Positions 52,445-62,152 are shown, counted from the first letter of the stretch. The stretch: 64,000 bases of DNA from DIGJ01 sp031553075 (GCA_031553075.1 JAVBLX010000071.1:5048-69047), one strand, 5' to 3'. Translations and numbers: made by a program. The notes: generated by a model from the sequence alone, not told the origin.

Positions 52445-52547
52445 AAGTGGAATGGTGGAATGGCATTATTTGATGTACAGAAAAGGGCATAAAATGTTGA
52501 CTTATCAGCACAATATAGTTATAATAATTGTGAGGTGATAACATTTT

Positions 52548-53846
52548 ATGGAACGTAAAATATTGAAACCAATAATTAAAAGGAAAAACAGCACCAAAAG
52601 AATGCCACTTTTAATTTATGGAGCAAGGCAGGTAGGAAAAACTTATACAGCCTTGACTTTTGGCAAACAAGACTATAAAAATACAGTATATATCAATATG
52701 GAAGGAGCAACAGAGATAGCCACGATTTTTGAACGTGACTTAAATCCTGAAAGAATTATACGTGAGTTGGCAGCAAAAAGTGGTCAGTCAATTTTTAAAG
52801 GTGACACGCTGCTGATTTTTGATGAAATTCAAAGCTGTGAGCGCGCCTTGACTTCTCTTAAATATTTTTGTGAAGATGCACCGGAATACCATATTATTGC
52901 CGCCGGCAGTCTGCTGGGTGTGGCATTAAACCGTGAGAAGTATTCCTTCCCAGTGGGAAAAGTGGATATGATGACTTTATATCCACTGGACTTTGAAGAG
53001 TTTTTGTGGGCAACTGACAATGAGAAGATGTGTGAGCTTATCAAAGAATGTTATGCCGACTTTTCGCCCAACCCTTTGCATGACACAGCAATGGATTTGT
53101 ACAAGACCTATTTAGTGGTAGGTGGTATGCCTAGAGTGGTCAGCGAGTATGCGGATACAAAGGATTTTAACTTTGTGATGGCGGCGCAGAAAAGCCTGAA
53201 TGATGCCTACATTGCAGATATGGCAAAATATGCAACGCCACATGAAACAACAAAAATAATGGCAGCATGGATAAGTATTCCGGCTCAGCTTGCAAAGGAA
53301 AATAGAAAATTTCAGTATAAGGTTATTAAATCCGGTGCAAGGGCATATGAGTATGAAACACCTTTAGACTGGCTTAGAACTGCCGGAATTGTGAATAAGT
53401 GCATTCGGATTAGTGAAGGAAAAATGCCGTTGTCGGTCTATGCGGATAATGATTCTTTCAAGGTTTATATGGTGGATACAGGGCTTCTTTGTTCTAAATT
53501 TGATATTGCAGCTAATGTAGTTTTGAACAGTCCCTCTAGCTTTGATGGGTTTAAGGGGGCACTGGCAGAAAATTATGTAATGCAGGCACTAGTGACAAAT
53601 GGCATTTCACCTTATTATTGGAGTTCCCAGGGGAAGGCTGAGCTGGACTTTGTCTTTCAAGACCGTCAAGGGAATATTGTTCCTTTGGAATGCAAGTCGG
53701 CAGATAATGTGCGGGCAAAGAGTTTGAAGAATTTTGTATCACTTTATGAGCCAGTATATTCCATAAGGGTGTCGGCCAAGAATTTTGGATTTGAGAATGG
53801 AATTAAGAGTGTTCCATTGTATGGGGTGTTTTGTTTGAAGGGGTGA
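52548..53846 (+). CDS. AAA_14/DUF4143 ATP-binding protein
   Basis: 432 residues. N-terminal AAA ATPase with Walker A YGARQVGKT (residues ~24-32) and Walker B LLIFDEIQ (~89-96), followed by the C-terminal DUF4143 domain with a PD-(D/E)XK-like end (ENYVMQALVTNGISPYYWSS, KAELDFVFQ, VPLECKSA). Function unknown; common in gut Firmicutes accessory regions. Preceded by TGAGGTG. Isolated between relics and an AbiE-like pair. Confidence 0.9.
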   Translation: MERKILKPIIKRKNSTKRMPLLIYGARQVGKTYTALTFGKQDYKNTVYINMEGATEIATIFERDLNPERIIRELAAKSGQSIFKGDTLLIFDEIQSCERALTSLKYFCEDAPEYHIIAAGSLLGVALNREKYSFPVGKVDMMTLYPLDFEEFLWATDNEKMCELIKECYADFSPNPLHDTAMDLYKTYLVVGGMPRVVSEYADTKDFNFVMAAQKSLNDAYIADMAKYATPHETTKIMAAWISIPAQLAKENRKFQYKVIKSGARAYEYETPLDWLRTAGIVNKCIRISEGKMPLSVYADNDSFKVYMVDTGLLCSKFDIAANVVLNSPSSFDGFKGALAENYVMQALVTNGISPYYWSSQGKAELDFVFQDRQGNIVPLECKSADNVRAKSLKNFVSLYEPVYSIRVSAKNFGFENGIKSVPLYGVFCLKG

Positions 53847-53976
53847 CTTACACATTGATGAACTTCATGGATATTACAAGGAGAAACGGAGTGAATTCAC
53901 AGAGGAGTTCTTTTCAAACCGCACAGGCGACTCATTTAAGTTAGGCTTGGCACATGGGCGTGTCGGATGCGATTAG
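53845..53976 (+). other. Short coding-like fragment of unknown origin
   Basis: One frame reads DLHIDELHGYYKEKRSEFTE then EFFSNRTGDSFKLGLAHGRV and ends at TAG, 43 codons, with no start or SD. It overlaps the ATPase stop by two bases. I do not recognise it; probably a relic. Confidence 0.3.
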
Positions 53977-54064
53977 GAATTCTTTTATTATCTTGAAAAA
54001 AATGAATTTTAGATGTAAACTTGTCTTGAACATAATTAATATAATTATTGAAAGTTGGTGCTTG

Positions 54065-54955
54065 ATGGGTCAAGATGATAATGATATTTATAAATGTATA
54101 CCAGAATCTGATAGAAAATTATATGGGGATACGGTGGAGGAACAATGTAAGAATTTTTTGGAAAAATATCCACAATTTCAGATGAAGTCAATGGATAAGA
54201 GCCTTGACTTGAGCACAGACGATAAAATAATGGATTATATTGTACAAACTATTACAAATGAACTTGGAGCTAAGAACCTTGCGTATAAAGGTGGATATAT
54301 TTTAAATAAGCGTATACCGAATATAAGAAAAACGTTTGATGTTGATTTTTCCATTGCAAACAGAGAATTATATGAAGATGTAAAACATGTTCTCCATGAC
54401 TTAGGAGATTTTTTTGTAAGTCAGAAAGTCATTGAATCTTATCGGGTGAAAGACTATGTAAATGAGACAAAGTCGGGCGGAATAAAATTTAAGCGTGAAG
54501 GCTATGAGTTGGGGGTAGATGTAGGGTTACATCCACTGGCAATTGGTATAACAAGTTTGACCCTGGAATTTGGGGAGGTTTTTGCTTTTAGTATAGAGCG
54601 TTCCATCGCAGATAAAATTGCGGTATTATGTTCTCGTAAAAGGTTTCGACGGGTAAAAGATTTATATGATATTTATATGATGATAAGACATTTTAATGTA
54701 GAGGGGAAATTATTGTGTGAATGTTTGGAATTACGTCAAGTAGAATGGAATGAGTATCCTGATGACGAAGAAACCCTTACACAATTAGCCTTTGCATATC
54801 ATAAATTAAATATCTATCGAGGGGATTCTATGATTTCAATGATGAAACCGGAGTTTGAGGAAGTAATGATTTTATTTAGTATCTTTTGCAAGCCATTGTG
54901 TGATGGTGTTGCGCAAAATCAGCTCTGGGACTGTGAGGTGAAAGGATGGAAGTAG
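54065..54955 (+). CDS. AbiEii/AbiGii-family nucleotidyltransferase toxin
   Basis: 297 residues. The nucleotidyltransferase core has KGGYILNKR and TFDVDFSI (DxD) and the C-terminal RRVKDLYDIYMMIRHFNV. AbiEii toxins are the toxin part of type IV toxin-antitoxin/phage abortive-infection systems. ATG 54065 is taken as start; the frame extends to 53954 but without family character. Partner antitoxin-like gene follows, overlapping by 10 bases, the reverse of the usual antitoxin-first order. Confidence 0.8.
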   Translation: MGQDDNDIYKCIPESDRKLYGDTVEEQCKNFLEKYPQFQMKSMDKSLDLSTDDKIMDYIVQTITNELGAKNLAYKGGYILNKRIPNIRKTFDVDFSIANRELYEDVKHVLHDLGDFFVSQKVIESYRVKDYVNETKSGGIKFKREGYELGVDVGLHPLAIGITSLTLEFGEVFAFSIERSIADKIAVLCSRKRFRRVKDLYDIYMMIRHFNVEGKLLCECLELRQVEWNEYPDDEETLTQLAFAYHKLNIYRGDSMISMMKPEFEEVMILFSIFCKPLCDGVAQNQLWDCEVKGWK

Positions 54956-55341
54956 TTACTTTAAATAGTGCTCTTCAATATAGTAATTTGTTACCGATTC
55001 GTGTCGAGCCCGTGGAAATAGCCGTTGATATACCAATTATTGATGGAGTCATGACTTTAACAAAATATTTTATTAAGTCAAATAAAGATGATAGAAATTT
55101 TGTGAAAATAGTAGGAAATTTTGCGGTACCCACCCCAGAGAGAGCAATTGTGGATTATATTACCTGTGAGAAGCATTTGGACGAAGGAAATCTGATTTGG
55201 GCAATTCAAAATTATATAGATGAGTATGGGGAAGAGATGATGGATATATATAAGGTAGCGGATTTTTATGGAGTGGATAGAGATCAGATTGATTTCTGGT
55301 TTAATGAAGCACGTAATGATGACGATTACTCCATGGGGTAA
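54946..55341 (+). CDS. AbiEi-like antitoxin domain protein, truncated
   Basis: 131 residues. Contains FAVPTPERAIVDYI and a helical C-terminal part, as in the C-terminal domain of AbiEi antitoxins. The N-terminal winged helix is absent, so it may be unable to bind DNA and autoregulate. Overlaps the toxin gene stop region (ATGGAAGTAG), indicating coupled translation. Confidence 0.6.
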   Translation: MEVVTLNSALQYSNLLPIRVEPVEIAVDIPIIDGVMTLTKYFIKSNKDDRNFVKIVGNFAVPTPERAIVDYITCEKHLDEGNLIWAIQNYIDEYGEEMMDIYKVADFYGVDRDQIDFWFNEARNDDDYSMG

Positions 55342-55352
55342 TTTGGTTCATC

Positions 55353-55397
55353 AAGGTTTCATATCAACAATGAGATGTTGATATGAAACCTTTTTCG
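55353..55397 (+). terminator. Strong terminator after the AbiE-like pair
   Basis: Perfect 17-bp stem AAGGTTTCATATCAACA (55353-55369) with TGTTGATATGAAACCTT (55376-55392), 6-base loop and a T tail. Confidence 0.93.
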
Positions 55398-55455
55398 TTA
55401 TATACTATTAAATAAAAAGCATCACATTTTGAAAAGCTATTTGAGGAGGAAGACC

Positions 55456-58071
55456 ATGCCGGAACCAAACCGAGAACTGATTGTAATATTTACCGAAAAA
55501 GGTTTTTTCATAGATACAGAACCGACGAAAGAGAAGTCTTTTTTTTATAATAAAAAACTGTATTCTGCCTTTAAACAGGACCCTATCCAGGCACTTTACC
55601 GCTTTGGTTTTGAGGCGGCCGAGAAACATATGGCATCCTCCCTTAATTTCCTACATAAATTATCTGCTGCGTTCGTAAAATATCTGGCTTCCGATCCGGA
55701 TATGGAAATTACCCGTTCCCCTCAACCAGTCAGTGGGGAAACCTTGCTAAAGTTATCCGAAGGGGTACCCTTTGTCCTTGGATATGAGTGGATTACGGGA
55801 GAGTGGCTGGTTAACCGTTGGGATGAGCTAAGTAAAGTGTTTCTTGCCGAAATCAGTAACTACCAAGGCAGCATTGCCGATTATTTAAAGGCTCAGGATC
55901 CGACTCTTAATGTTGCTGGAAAGGTATTTTTTCATCTGGTGGAAAACAAAGCAGATGAAAGCTGTCCCTTTGCCTTTCTGGCCACCTATAGCACTACGGG
56001 AAAGGAAGGAAAAAAAGCAGCTCATACCCCTCTTAAAAATGCGTTGCAGGAATACAAAAGTCAGGATGCCCTGCTGCTAAAACTGCTGGCTACAGTAAGC
56101 AGAGCTGCCGATAAAAGTAATTTCATCTCAGAGCTGGTAGAAAGCGGAGAATTATTTTCACCACTTAAGTTCACCGTTCAGGAAGCCTATACCTTCTTAA
56201 GGGAAATACCTCTTTATGAAGAATGCGGTATTCTATGCCGGATTCCAGACTGGTGGAAGAAAAAGTATAATCAAGCCAAACTGTCCGTTACCATTGGTGA
56301 AAAAGCTCCCTCGGAGGTCGGACTGGATGCTTTGATTCACTGCAGCCCAGAACTTTATTTCGGGGATGTAAAAATGACCAAAGAAGAAATCGAACAGCTT
56401 TTAAGGGAAGCAGAAGGTCTGGCTTTGATTAAAGGGAAATGGGTTGAGGTAGACCATAAAAAGCTGGAATCTTTGTTGGCGGCATATGAAACCGCTTCCC
56501 TCATGTCAAGAGATGGAGAGCTGACCATGGCGGAGGCGATGCGCGCCCAGTTGACGATGGAAAATGCCCTTAACCTTTCCGGCGAGGAAGATGTTTTAGA
56601 GGTTTCCAGTGGAAAATGGTTATCCAGCGTGAAAAACAGACTGATGAATCCTACCGAAATAGAAGCCCTGACATTAGGTGATGATTTCAAGGCAACCCTC
56701 AGAGAATATCAGCAGAAGGGGACAAATTGGCTGGGCTTTGTAAGTGGCCTGTCTTTAGGGGCTTTACTTGCAGATGATATGGGACTTGGTAAAACCATTC
56801 AGGTACTGGCGCTTTTAGAATATTTACGGGAGCATAAAAAGTCCAGAACCCTTTTAATCATCCCGGCATCCCTGATTGCTAACTGGATAAAAGAGATTGA
56901 AACCTTTGCTCCAAAGCTAACGTATAAGGTTCTTCATGGAGGGCAGGGGAACGATTTTGTTATAACAGAAGAGGTGTTGGACTTATACATTACGACATAC
57001 GGTATGGCTGTGCGTCTGGAAGTGCTGCGGGAAACTACCTGGGATATGCTGATTCTGGATGAAGCCCAGGCCATCAAAAACCCCAATACCAAGCAGACAA
57101 AATCCATTAAGCAAATTCCGGCCCATTCCAGGCTGGCAATGACGGGTACGCCCATTGAAAATCGTTTGAGTGATTTATGGTCTATTTTTGACTTTTTAAA
57201 TAAAGGATTTCTGGGTACGGCAAAGGAGTTTTCGAATTTGGTAAAGGATTTGGATGATTATTCAAAATTACGCTCAGCAGTGAGTCCATTTATCCTCAGA
57301 CGGGTGAAAACTGATAAAAGTATTATTTCGGATCTGCCGGATAAGGTGGAGGTCAATGCTTATACCACCCTCAGCAAGAAACAGCTGGTTCTTTATAAAG
57401 CCCTGGTGCGTGAGCTGGAAAGCAGCTTGGAAGATGCCGATGGAATTAAGCGGAAGGGACTGGTATTGGCCAGTATTATGAAGTTTAAGCAAATCTGTAA
57501 TCACCCGGATCAATATTTGGGAATAGAAGAATATGACTTTGCTCATAGTGGAAAATTTGAAAAGCTGAAGGAAATTTGTGAGACAATTTATGAGAAAAGA
57601 GAACGGGTGCTGGTCTTCACCCAGTTTAAAGAAATGACCAACCCTCTGGCTGATTTTTTGGAAACCATCTTTGAACGGAAGGGGCTGGTTCTCCATGGCG
57701 GTACGCCGGTGAAAAAGCGTGGGGAGTTGGTGGAACAGTTTTGCGGAGAAGAATATGTACCATTTATGGTATTGTCACTAAAGGCTGGTGGTGTTGGGTT
57801 AAATCTTACCTCAGCAAATCATGTGGTCCATTTTGACCGGTGGTGGAATCCGGCCATTGAAAACCAGGCCACTGACCGGGCATTTCGAATTGGACAGAAG
57901 AAAAATGTTATGGTTCATAAATTCATTACCCGAGGTACCATTGAAGAAAAGATTGATGGGATGATTGCGGACAAGCAAAAGCTTGCCAATGATATCATTG
58001 CAGATTCCGGTGAAAGCTGGATTACCGAAATGAGTAATGAAGAGCTGTTGTCCATGATTCAGTTATTTTAG
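55456..58071 (+). CDS. SNF2-family helicase/ATPase
   Basis: 871 residues. N-terminal variable region (~1-420), then the SNF2 ATPase: motif I ADDMGLGKTIQVLALLEYL, motif II DEAQAIKNPNTKQTKS, MTGTPIENRLSDLWS, SLKAGGVGLNLTSANHVVHF and RAFRIGQKKNVMVHKFI. Translocates on DNA and remodels protein-DNA complexes. ATG 55456 is chosen for GAGGAGGA upstream; the longer frame from 55429 has no SD. Next gene encodes a SWIM zinc finger; SNF2 and SWIM proteins are often paired or fused in bacteria. Confidence 0.93.
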   Translation: MPEPNRELIVIFTEKGFFIDTEPTKEKSFFYNKKLYSAFKQDPIQALYRFGFEAAEKHMASSLNFLHKLSAAFVKYLASDPDMEITRSPQPVSGETLLKLSEGVPFVLGYEWITGEWLVNRWDELSKVFLAEISNYQGSIADYLKAQDPTLNVAGKVFFHLVENKADESCPFAFLATYSTTGKEGKKAAHTPLKNALQEYKSQDALLLKLLATVSRAADKSNFISELVESGELFSPLKFTVQEAYTFLREIPLYEECGILCRIPDWWKKKYNQAKLSVTIGEKAPSEVGLDALIHCSPELYFGDVKMTKEEIEQLLREAEGLALIKGKWVEVDHKKLESLLAAYETASLMSRDGELTMAEAMRAQLTMENALNLSGEEDVLEVSSGKWLSSVKNRLMNPTEIEALTLGDDFKATLREYQQKGTNWLGFVSGLSLGALLADDMGLGKTIQVLALLEYLREHKKSRTLLIIPASLIANWIKEIETFAPKLTYKVLHGGQGNDFVITEEVLDLYITTYGMAVRLEVLRETTWDMLILDEAQAIKNPNTKQTKSIKQIPAHSRLAMTGTPIENRLSDLWSIFDFLNKGFLGTAKEFSNLVKDLDDYSKLRSAVSPFILRRVKTDKSIISDLPDKVEVNAYTTLSKKQLVLYKALVRELESSLEDADGIKRKGLVLASIMKFKQICNHPDQYLGIEEYDFAHSGKFEKLKEICETIYEKRERVLVFTQFKEMTNPLADFLETIFERKGLVLHGGTPVKKRGELVEQFCGEEYVPFMVLSLKAGGVGLNLTSANHVVHFDRWWNPAIENQATDRAFRIGQKKNVMVHKFITRGTIEEKIDGMIADKQKLANDIIADSGESWITEMSNEELLSMIQLF

Positions 58072-58083
58072 GGAGGTCTGCTT

Positions 58084-58791
58084 ATGTGGGATTATGAATA
58101 CGTAACCGTTGCAGAGAAAAAGGCTAAGGCAGCCAGACAGCTGGAAAAGCTGAAAAAGAAAAATGGCGATATGCATCCCATTGTGATTGAAGGGAATAAA
58201 ATTGCCAAGACCTGGTGGGGTCTGGCCTGGAATAAAAACCTGGAAAGCTATGCGGATTATTCCAACCGTATCGGCCGGGGACGAAGCTATGTGCGAAACG
58301 GATTCGTTTTAGATCTTCAGATTAATGCTGGAACCGTTACGGCTCTAGTATCCGGGAGCGGCTCAAAACCTTATTCTGTGCAGGTTGAAATTATGCCTCT
58401 TGAGAGTAAGAAATGGGATGCCATCGTTAAGACCTGTGGAAATAAAATTGCTAATGTAGGTGAGCTGGCAGAAGGTAAATTTCCCAAGGAACTGGAAGAA
58501 ATTTTCCAAATGAAGGGAAGTGGATTGTTTCCTTCGCCCAAGGAAATTAATTTTTCCTGTTCCTGCCCTGACTGGGCCTATATGTGCAAGCATGTAGCGG
58601 CAGTTTTATATGGAATTAGTGCCCGGTTTGATGAGGATCCAGTCTTGTTTTTTAAACTTAGACAGATTAATTTGGAAGAGCTATTGAAAAAAACAGCAGA
58701 AGAGAAGATGAACAGTATGCTAAAAAATGCCAACAGGAAAACCGACCGAGTGATCGCAGATACGGATATTGGCAGTTTGTTTGGTGTATAA
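58084..58791 (+). CDS. SWIM zinc finger protein
   Basis: 235 residues. SWIM motif CSCPDWAYMCKHVAA (CxC...CxH) around residues 159-173, an N-terminal region with WGLAWNKNLESYADYSNRIG and a C-terminal helix. Likely binds DNA or a partner and works with the SNF2 ATPase 12 bases upstream. Commonly next to SNF2 genes; the biological role is unknown. Confidence 0.9.
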   Translation: MWDYEYVTVAEKKAKAARQLEKLKKKNGDMHPIVIEGNKIAKTWWGLAWNKNLESYADYSNRIGRGRSYVRNGFVLDLQINAGTVTALVSGSGSKPYSVQVEIMPLESKKWDAIVKTCGNKIANVGELAEGKFPKELEEIFQMKGSGLFPSPKEINFSCSCPDWAYMCKHVAAVLYGISARFDEDPVLFFKLRQINLEELLKKTAEEKMNSMLKNANRKTDRVIADTDIGSLFGV

Positions 58792-58899
58792 TGGGAACTG
58801 TTTTCGAATATTTAGCTGTAAAGTCATTTGTCTTTATGGTACAATTTAGCTGATATTTACGAAGTAAATGAATGATATGGGAAAAGGAGAGCAGGCGAG

Positions 58900-59268
58900 A
58901 TGATTCTTGATAAATCTTCTACTATCAGAGAAAATAGAGGTATATGTTATATTGATTTACTACCAGTTGATGAAAATATAAAAAAGAAACTTCAAAATTT
59001 TATTACTTTTTTAATTCCTTTACCAACAATAAACCGTATTGTTCTCTTTGGCAGTTATGCCAGAATGGAGTATCATGCAGGGAGTGATATAGACCTTTTG
59101 GTTCTAACCGATAAGGAAGTTCCCCGTGAGCAGAGAGGGCATTTACACTCTGTTTTTGAGGAGCAGGGAGCAGATTTGGTATTTTATACGGTATCAGAAT
59201 TTCAAGAATCCACTTGCCGTCTCATCAAGGAGATTAGAAAGGATGGGGTATTACTTTGGAAAAATTAA
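58900..59268 (+). CDS. MNT-type nucleotidyltransferase (antitoxin-like)
   Basis: 122 residues with GSYARMEYHAGSDIDLLV (GSxAR, DxD) of the minimal nucleotidyltransferases. Overlaps the next gene by 13 bases (HEPN). MntA/HepT-type pair, with the antitoxin encoded first. RBS AAAAGGAGA. Confidence 0.88.
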   Translation: MILDKSSTIRENRGICYIDLLPVDENIKKKLQNFITFLIPLPTINRIVLFGSYARMEYHAGSDIDLLVLTDKEVPREQRGHLHSVFEEQGADLVFYTVSEFQESTCRLIKEIRKDGVLLWKN

Positions 59269-59726
59269 ATTCTTATTTTGGACTTGCCGAGAATGATTAT
59301 TTATATACAAAGAACGGATTTGCATTTTGTGAACAGATTGGAAATTATAATAATGTAACTGCAGGGTGCTCACAGTCAGCGGAAAAATATTTAAAAGCCA
59401 TTCTGGAGTTGCTCTTTTCAGAGGATGCTGATGTCCTTACTCTCATGAAATCTCATAATCTTCGTGCTATCTTAAATAAAATAAAAGAAAAATACGATTT
59501 TCCTGTTTCTTCAAAAGATTGCAAATGGCTGGGAGACTTTTATTTCGATGCAAGATACCCAGGCGACAATTTTCTTGTCACCACGAAAGAGGATGCCGAA
59601 GAAGCCCTTTCTATCCTTGAAAACATCCGTGAAGCTGCATCAGAAATCATAGAAAAGGAAAGAAAGATAAGAGCGGAGCAGAGGAAAAAAATGCAGAATT
59701 TGAAAGCTTTTGAAGATATAGAATAA
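59256..59726 (+). CDS. HEPN domain protein (toxin-like)
   Basis: 156 residues. HEPN helical fold with CSQSAEKYLKAILELL and SHNLRAILNKIKEKY. I do not see a clear RNase Rx4-6H motif, so it may be of the non-RNase type. TTG start with GGATGGGG upstream, overlapping the MNT gene. Ends with a charged helix. Confidence 0.85.
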   Translation: MEKLNSYFGLAENDYLYTKNGFAFCEQIGNYNNVTAGCSQSAEKYLKAILELLFSEDADVLTLMKSHNLRAILNKIKEKYDFPVSSKDCKWLGDFYFDARYPGDNFLVTTKEDAEEALSILENIREAASEIIEKERKIRAEQRKKMQNLKAFEDIE

Positions 59727-59984
59727 ATAATAATGCAACCTCTTTGTCTGCCATGGTGTTAATGCATGCAATCACGCAGGAAATCCAGCCAGGATTAGTA
59801 TGCAGGTTTCATATGTAACAAACTGTTTTTCCTTTTTTTGTTTGTACAAAAATTAACCAGCCTCATTGACTTAAAAATAAAATTCTGTTAGCATTAAATA
59901 ACAGATTTGGGTTTGCTTACATAAATTTTCGGGCTCAAATTCAAATTGGGTCAATGCCATTTATTTAGGACAATGAATGTTCTC
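59727..59984 (+). other. Gap after the HEPN gene
   Basis: 258 bases, AT-rich after 59810, with a coding-like but start-less stretch near 59760-59870 (ACNHAGNPARISMQVSY). No clear gene. Confidence 0.25.
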
Positions 59985-60030
59985 TTTAAAAGGACTGGGG
60001 ATAGATTGCTATATGCCCAGTCCTTTTAAA
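59985..60030. terminator. Hairpin between the HEPN gene and the minus-strand PH-domain gene
   Basis: Perfect 15-bp stem TTTAAAAGGACTGGG (59985-59999) and CCCAGTCCTTTTAAA (60016-60030). T-rich on both sides, so it can end transcripts from either direction. Confidence 0.85.
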
Positions 60031-60082
60031 TAATAGGAATTTCTCCATAAGGAGGAATTTAATATAAAATAGTCCGCTATTT

Positions 60083-60448
60083 TTATAAAACAAAAGTCCC
60101 TATCGTCTGTCCGATTTTTACAATATCACTTGTACCAGTAAATTCAAATGTTACTAAGCCAAGACCGCTAAACCACAATTCAAGCTCACTATCTAAGTCA
60201 AAGGTCCCTGCTGTTTCAACTGAAAACACCTGGATTTTTGAATAGGGAAGAGAAGTGAAATCTTTCTTTTTTCCGGTCATGCCTTGCACATTAATAGCGA
60301 TGATTCTCTTTGTTGTAAAGACAACATAATCTCTAACCCCTTTGTAACATCCAATAATCTCTTCTCCTTGAACTAAAAGAGGTATAACATCATTACTACT
60401 TTCTACCTTTTTTAATTTGAAAAAGCCAGCATTCTTAAAATCAATCAT
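60083..60448 (-). CDS. PH domain protein
   Basis: 121 residues of mixed beta strands typical of bacterial PH domains: LLVQGEEIIGCYKGVRDYVV, FTTKRIIAINVQGMTGKKKD, YSKIQVFSVETAGTFDLDSE. Function unknown. RBS AAAAGGAGA on the minus strand. The gap 60449-60668 to the tRNA is AT-rich with no other feature seen. Confidence 0.85.
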   Translation of the reverse strand: MIDFKNAGFFKLKKVESSNDVIPLLVQGEEIIGCYKGVRDYVVFTTKRIIAINVQGMTGKKKDFTSLPYSKIQVFSVETAGTFDLDSELELWFSGLGLVTFEFTGTSDIVKIGQTIGTFVL

Positions 60449-60668
60449 GTAGTATCTCCTTTTAACTTTTATTTATTTTTTTACATTTCTTGTTAGAAAT
60501 GTAAATGCTCATAATATTAATTAAGTGATTTCACTTACAATGGTCATACATATGGTTTACAAGCCTCTCAAAAAGTGGTAATGTAATTTTATGGGGTGGA
60601 TTAAATGATTAACCAAACATTTATATATGGATAGTTCATTGATAAAAGAGATTTTAGATTTTCAAGCA

Positions 60669-60741
60669 TGGAGCATACGGGATTCGAACCCGTGACCTCC
60701 ACACTGCCAGTGTGGCGCGCTCCCAGCTGCGCTAATGCCCC
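60669..60741 (-). tRNA. tRNA-Ala(GGC)
   Basis: On the minus strand the cloverleaf starts GGGGCATTAGCGCAGCTGGG, with anticodon stem CCACA-TGTGG around loop CTGGCAG (anticodon GGC), T-arm GGGTTCGAATCCC and 3' end ATGCTCCA. Acceptor position 3:70 is G-U, the alanine identity pair. CCA is not encoded. Confidence 0.97.
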
Positions 60742-60949
60742 GATAGAGGTATTATATCATATTCAAGAGAGAAATCAATAGAATTTGTAAATTTTATCAA
60801 AAGGATGAAAAAAACAAAAGATTGCATTAAAAATTATCATAAAATGAAGTGTAGAAATGAAATGTAAAATATAAGAAATAAACTATAGAAGTAGAATATA
60901 GAAATGAAATAAAGAATATAAAATAAAGACATTAACCAGGAGGCAGAAT
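60742..60949 (+). other. AT-rich spacer with short repeats
   Basis: Contains degenerate repeats of the type ATAGAAATGAAATAAAG (60838-60935) before the oxidoreductase SD (AGGAGG). No gene. Confidence 0.5.
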
Positions 60950-62059
60950 ATGAGTAATCGATTACGTGTAGCAGTAGTAGGCTGTGGTGCAATCAGTGAG
61001 ATTTATCTTACCAACATGATTGAACAGTTCAAAAATCTTCAGGTAGTATGTTGTGCCAGCAATAGCATGGAGTCAGCAAGGAAACGTGCCGAACAATTTG
61101 GTATTCAGGCCGTAACTGTGGAGGAAATCATGGGGGATGCCACCATTGATATCGTGGTAAACCTGACCCCGGTAGGTGCACACTATGATATCGTCAGGCG
61201 TGCCCTGGAGGCAGGAAAACATGTTTACACAGAGAAGGTAATTGCCGAGAACTATGAGAAGGCAAAAGAGCTGGCAACACTGGCTGAAGGGAAAAAACTT
61301 TATCTTGGAGTAGCACCGGACACTTTTTTAGGTTCCGCTATCCAGACAGCGCATCAAGCTGTTTTGGAAGGGAAAATAGGTACCCCCACATCTGTAACAA
61401 TGGTACTGAATCGAAATGCAGGCTTGCTCTACGAGCTGCTTAACTTTACAACTCTGCCCGGAGCAGGAATTGGCTTTGATGTGGGCATCTATTATCTGAC
61501 TGCCCTGTTAAGTATCTTGGGACCAGTAGAAGAAGTCTGTGGAATGGTCCAAACCAATCGCCCGGTAAGAACTTACATGATGGAGCAAAATCCAAAGAAG
61601 GGACAAACCTTTGAAGTTCAAAATGAAAATCTTATGTCAGCATCCCTTCGATTTGCAAACGGAGCATTGGGAACCATCCTTTTTAATGGCGACTGCATAT
61701 TCCCAGAAGCACCGTATCTGGCCATTCAGGGAACAGAAGGAATCCTTTATCTGCCAGATCCAAATCATTTTGGTGGCGACGTAAGATATTTACCGCAGGC
61801 CATTGATCCCCTTAATATGGCTGATAAACCAGAAGTATTACCCACCGAATTTGGTTTTTCATTAAATTCCAGAGGCCTGGGAGTTGCCGAAATGGCAGAC
61901 GCAATTCTTGCCGGAAGACCAAATAGAACCGATAAATGGTTGGCCTGCCATGCACTGGAAGTCTTAGAAGGCATAGTAACCAGCAGCGAGAAAAAGCAGT
62001 TCAGTCAGATAATCTCTCGATTTCAAATTCCTGAGATTCTTGATAGAAAATCGTTTTAA
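60950..62059 (+). CDS. Gfo/Idh/MocA family oxidoreductase
   Basis: 369 residues. N-terminal Rossmann fold with VAVVGCGAISEIYLTNMIEQ, the EK motif in HVYTEKVIAENYEKA, and the C-terminal alpha/beta domain. NAD(P)-dependent dehydrogenation of a sugar or inositol-like substrate. In its context with a sugar-phosphate-isomerase-type TIM barrel it probably belongs to a carbohydrate pathway. RBS AGGAGG. Confidence 0.92.
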   Translation: MSNRLRVAVVGCGAISEIYLTNMIEQFKNLQVVCCASNSMESARKRAEQFGIQAVTVEEIMGDATIDIVVNLTPVGAHYDIVRRALEAGKHVYTEKVIAENYEKAKELATLAEGKKLYLGVAPDTFLGSAIQTAHQAVLEGKIGTPTSVTMVLNRNAGLLYELLNFTTLPGAGIGFDVGIYYLTALLSILGPVEEVCGMVQTNRPVRTYMMEQNPKKGQTFEVQNENLMSASLRFANGALGTILFNGDCIFPEAPYLAIQGTEGILYLPDPNHFGGDVRYLPQAIDPLNMADKPEVLPTEFGFSLNSRGLGVAEMADAILAGRPNRTDKWLACHALEVLEGIVTSSEKKQFSQIISRFQIPEILDRKSF

Positions 62060-62152
62060 TAAGTATCATAAGAAGAATTCTTTGTTGCTTTTTCGTGCCG
62101 CAATGACGGCATGATTGGAAGGTTAACAAAAATGTGTGCTCCACTGACTTGA

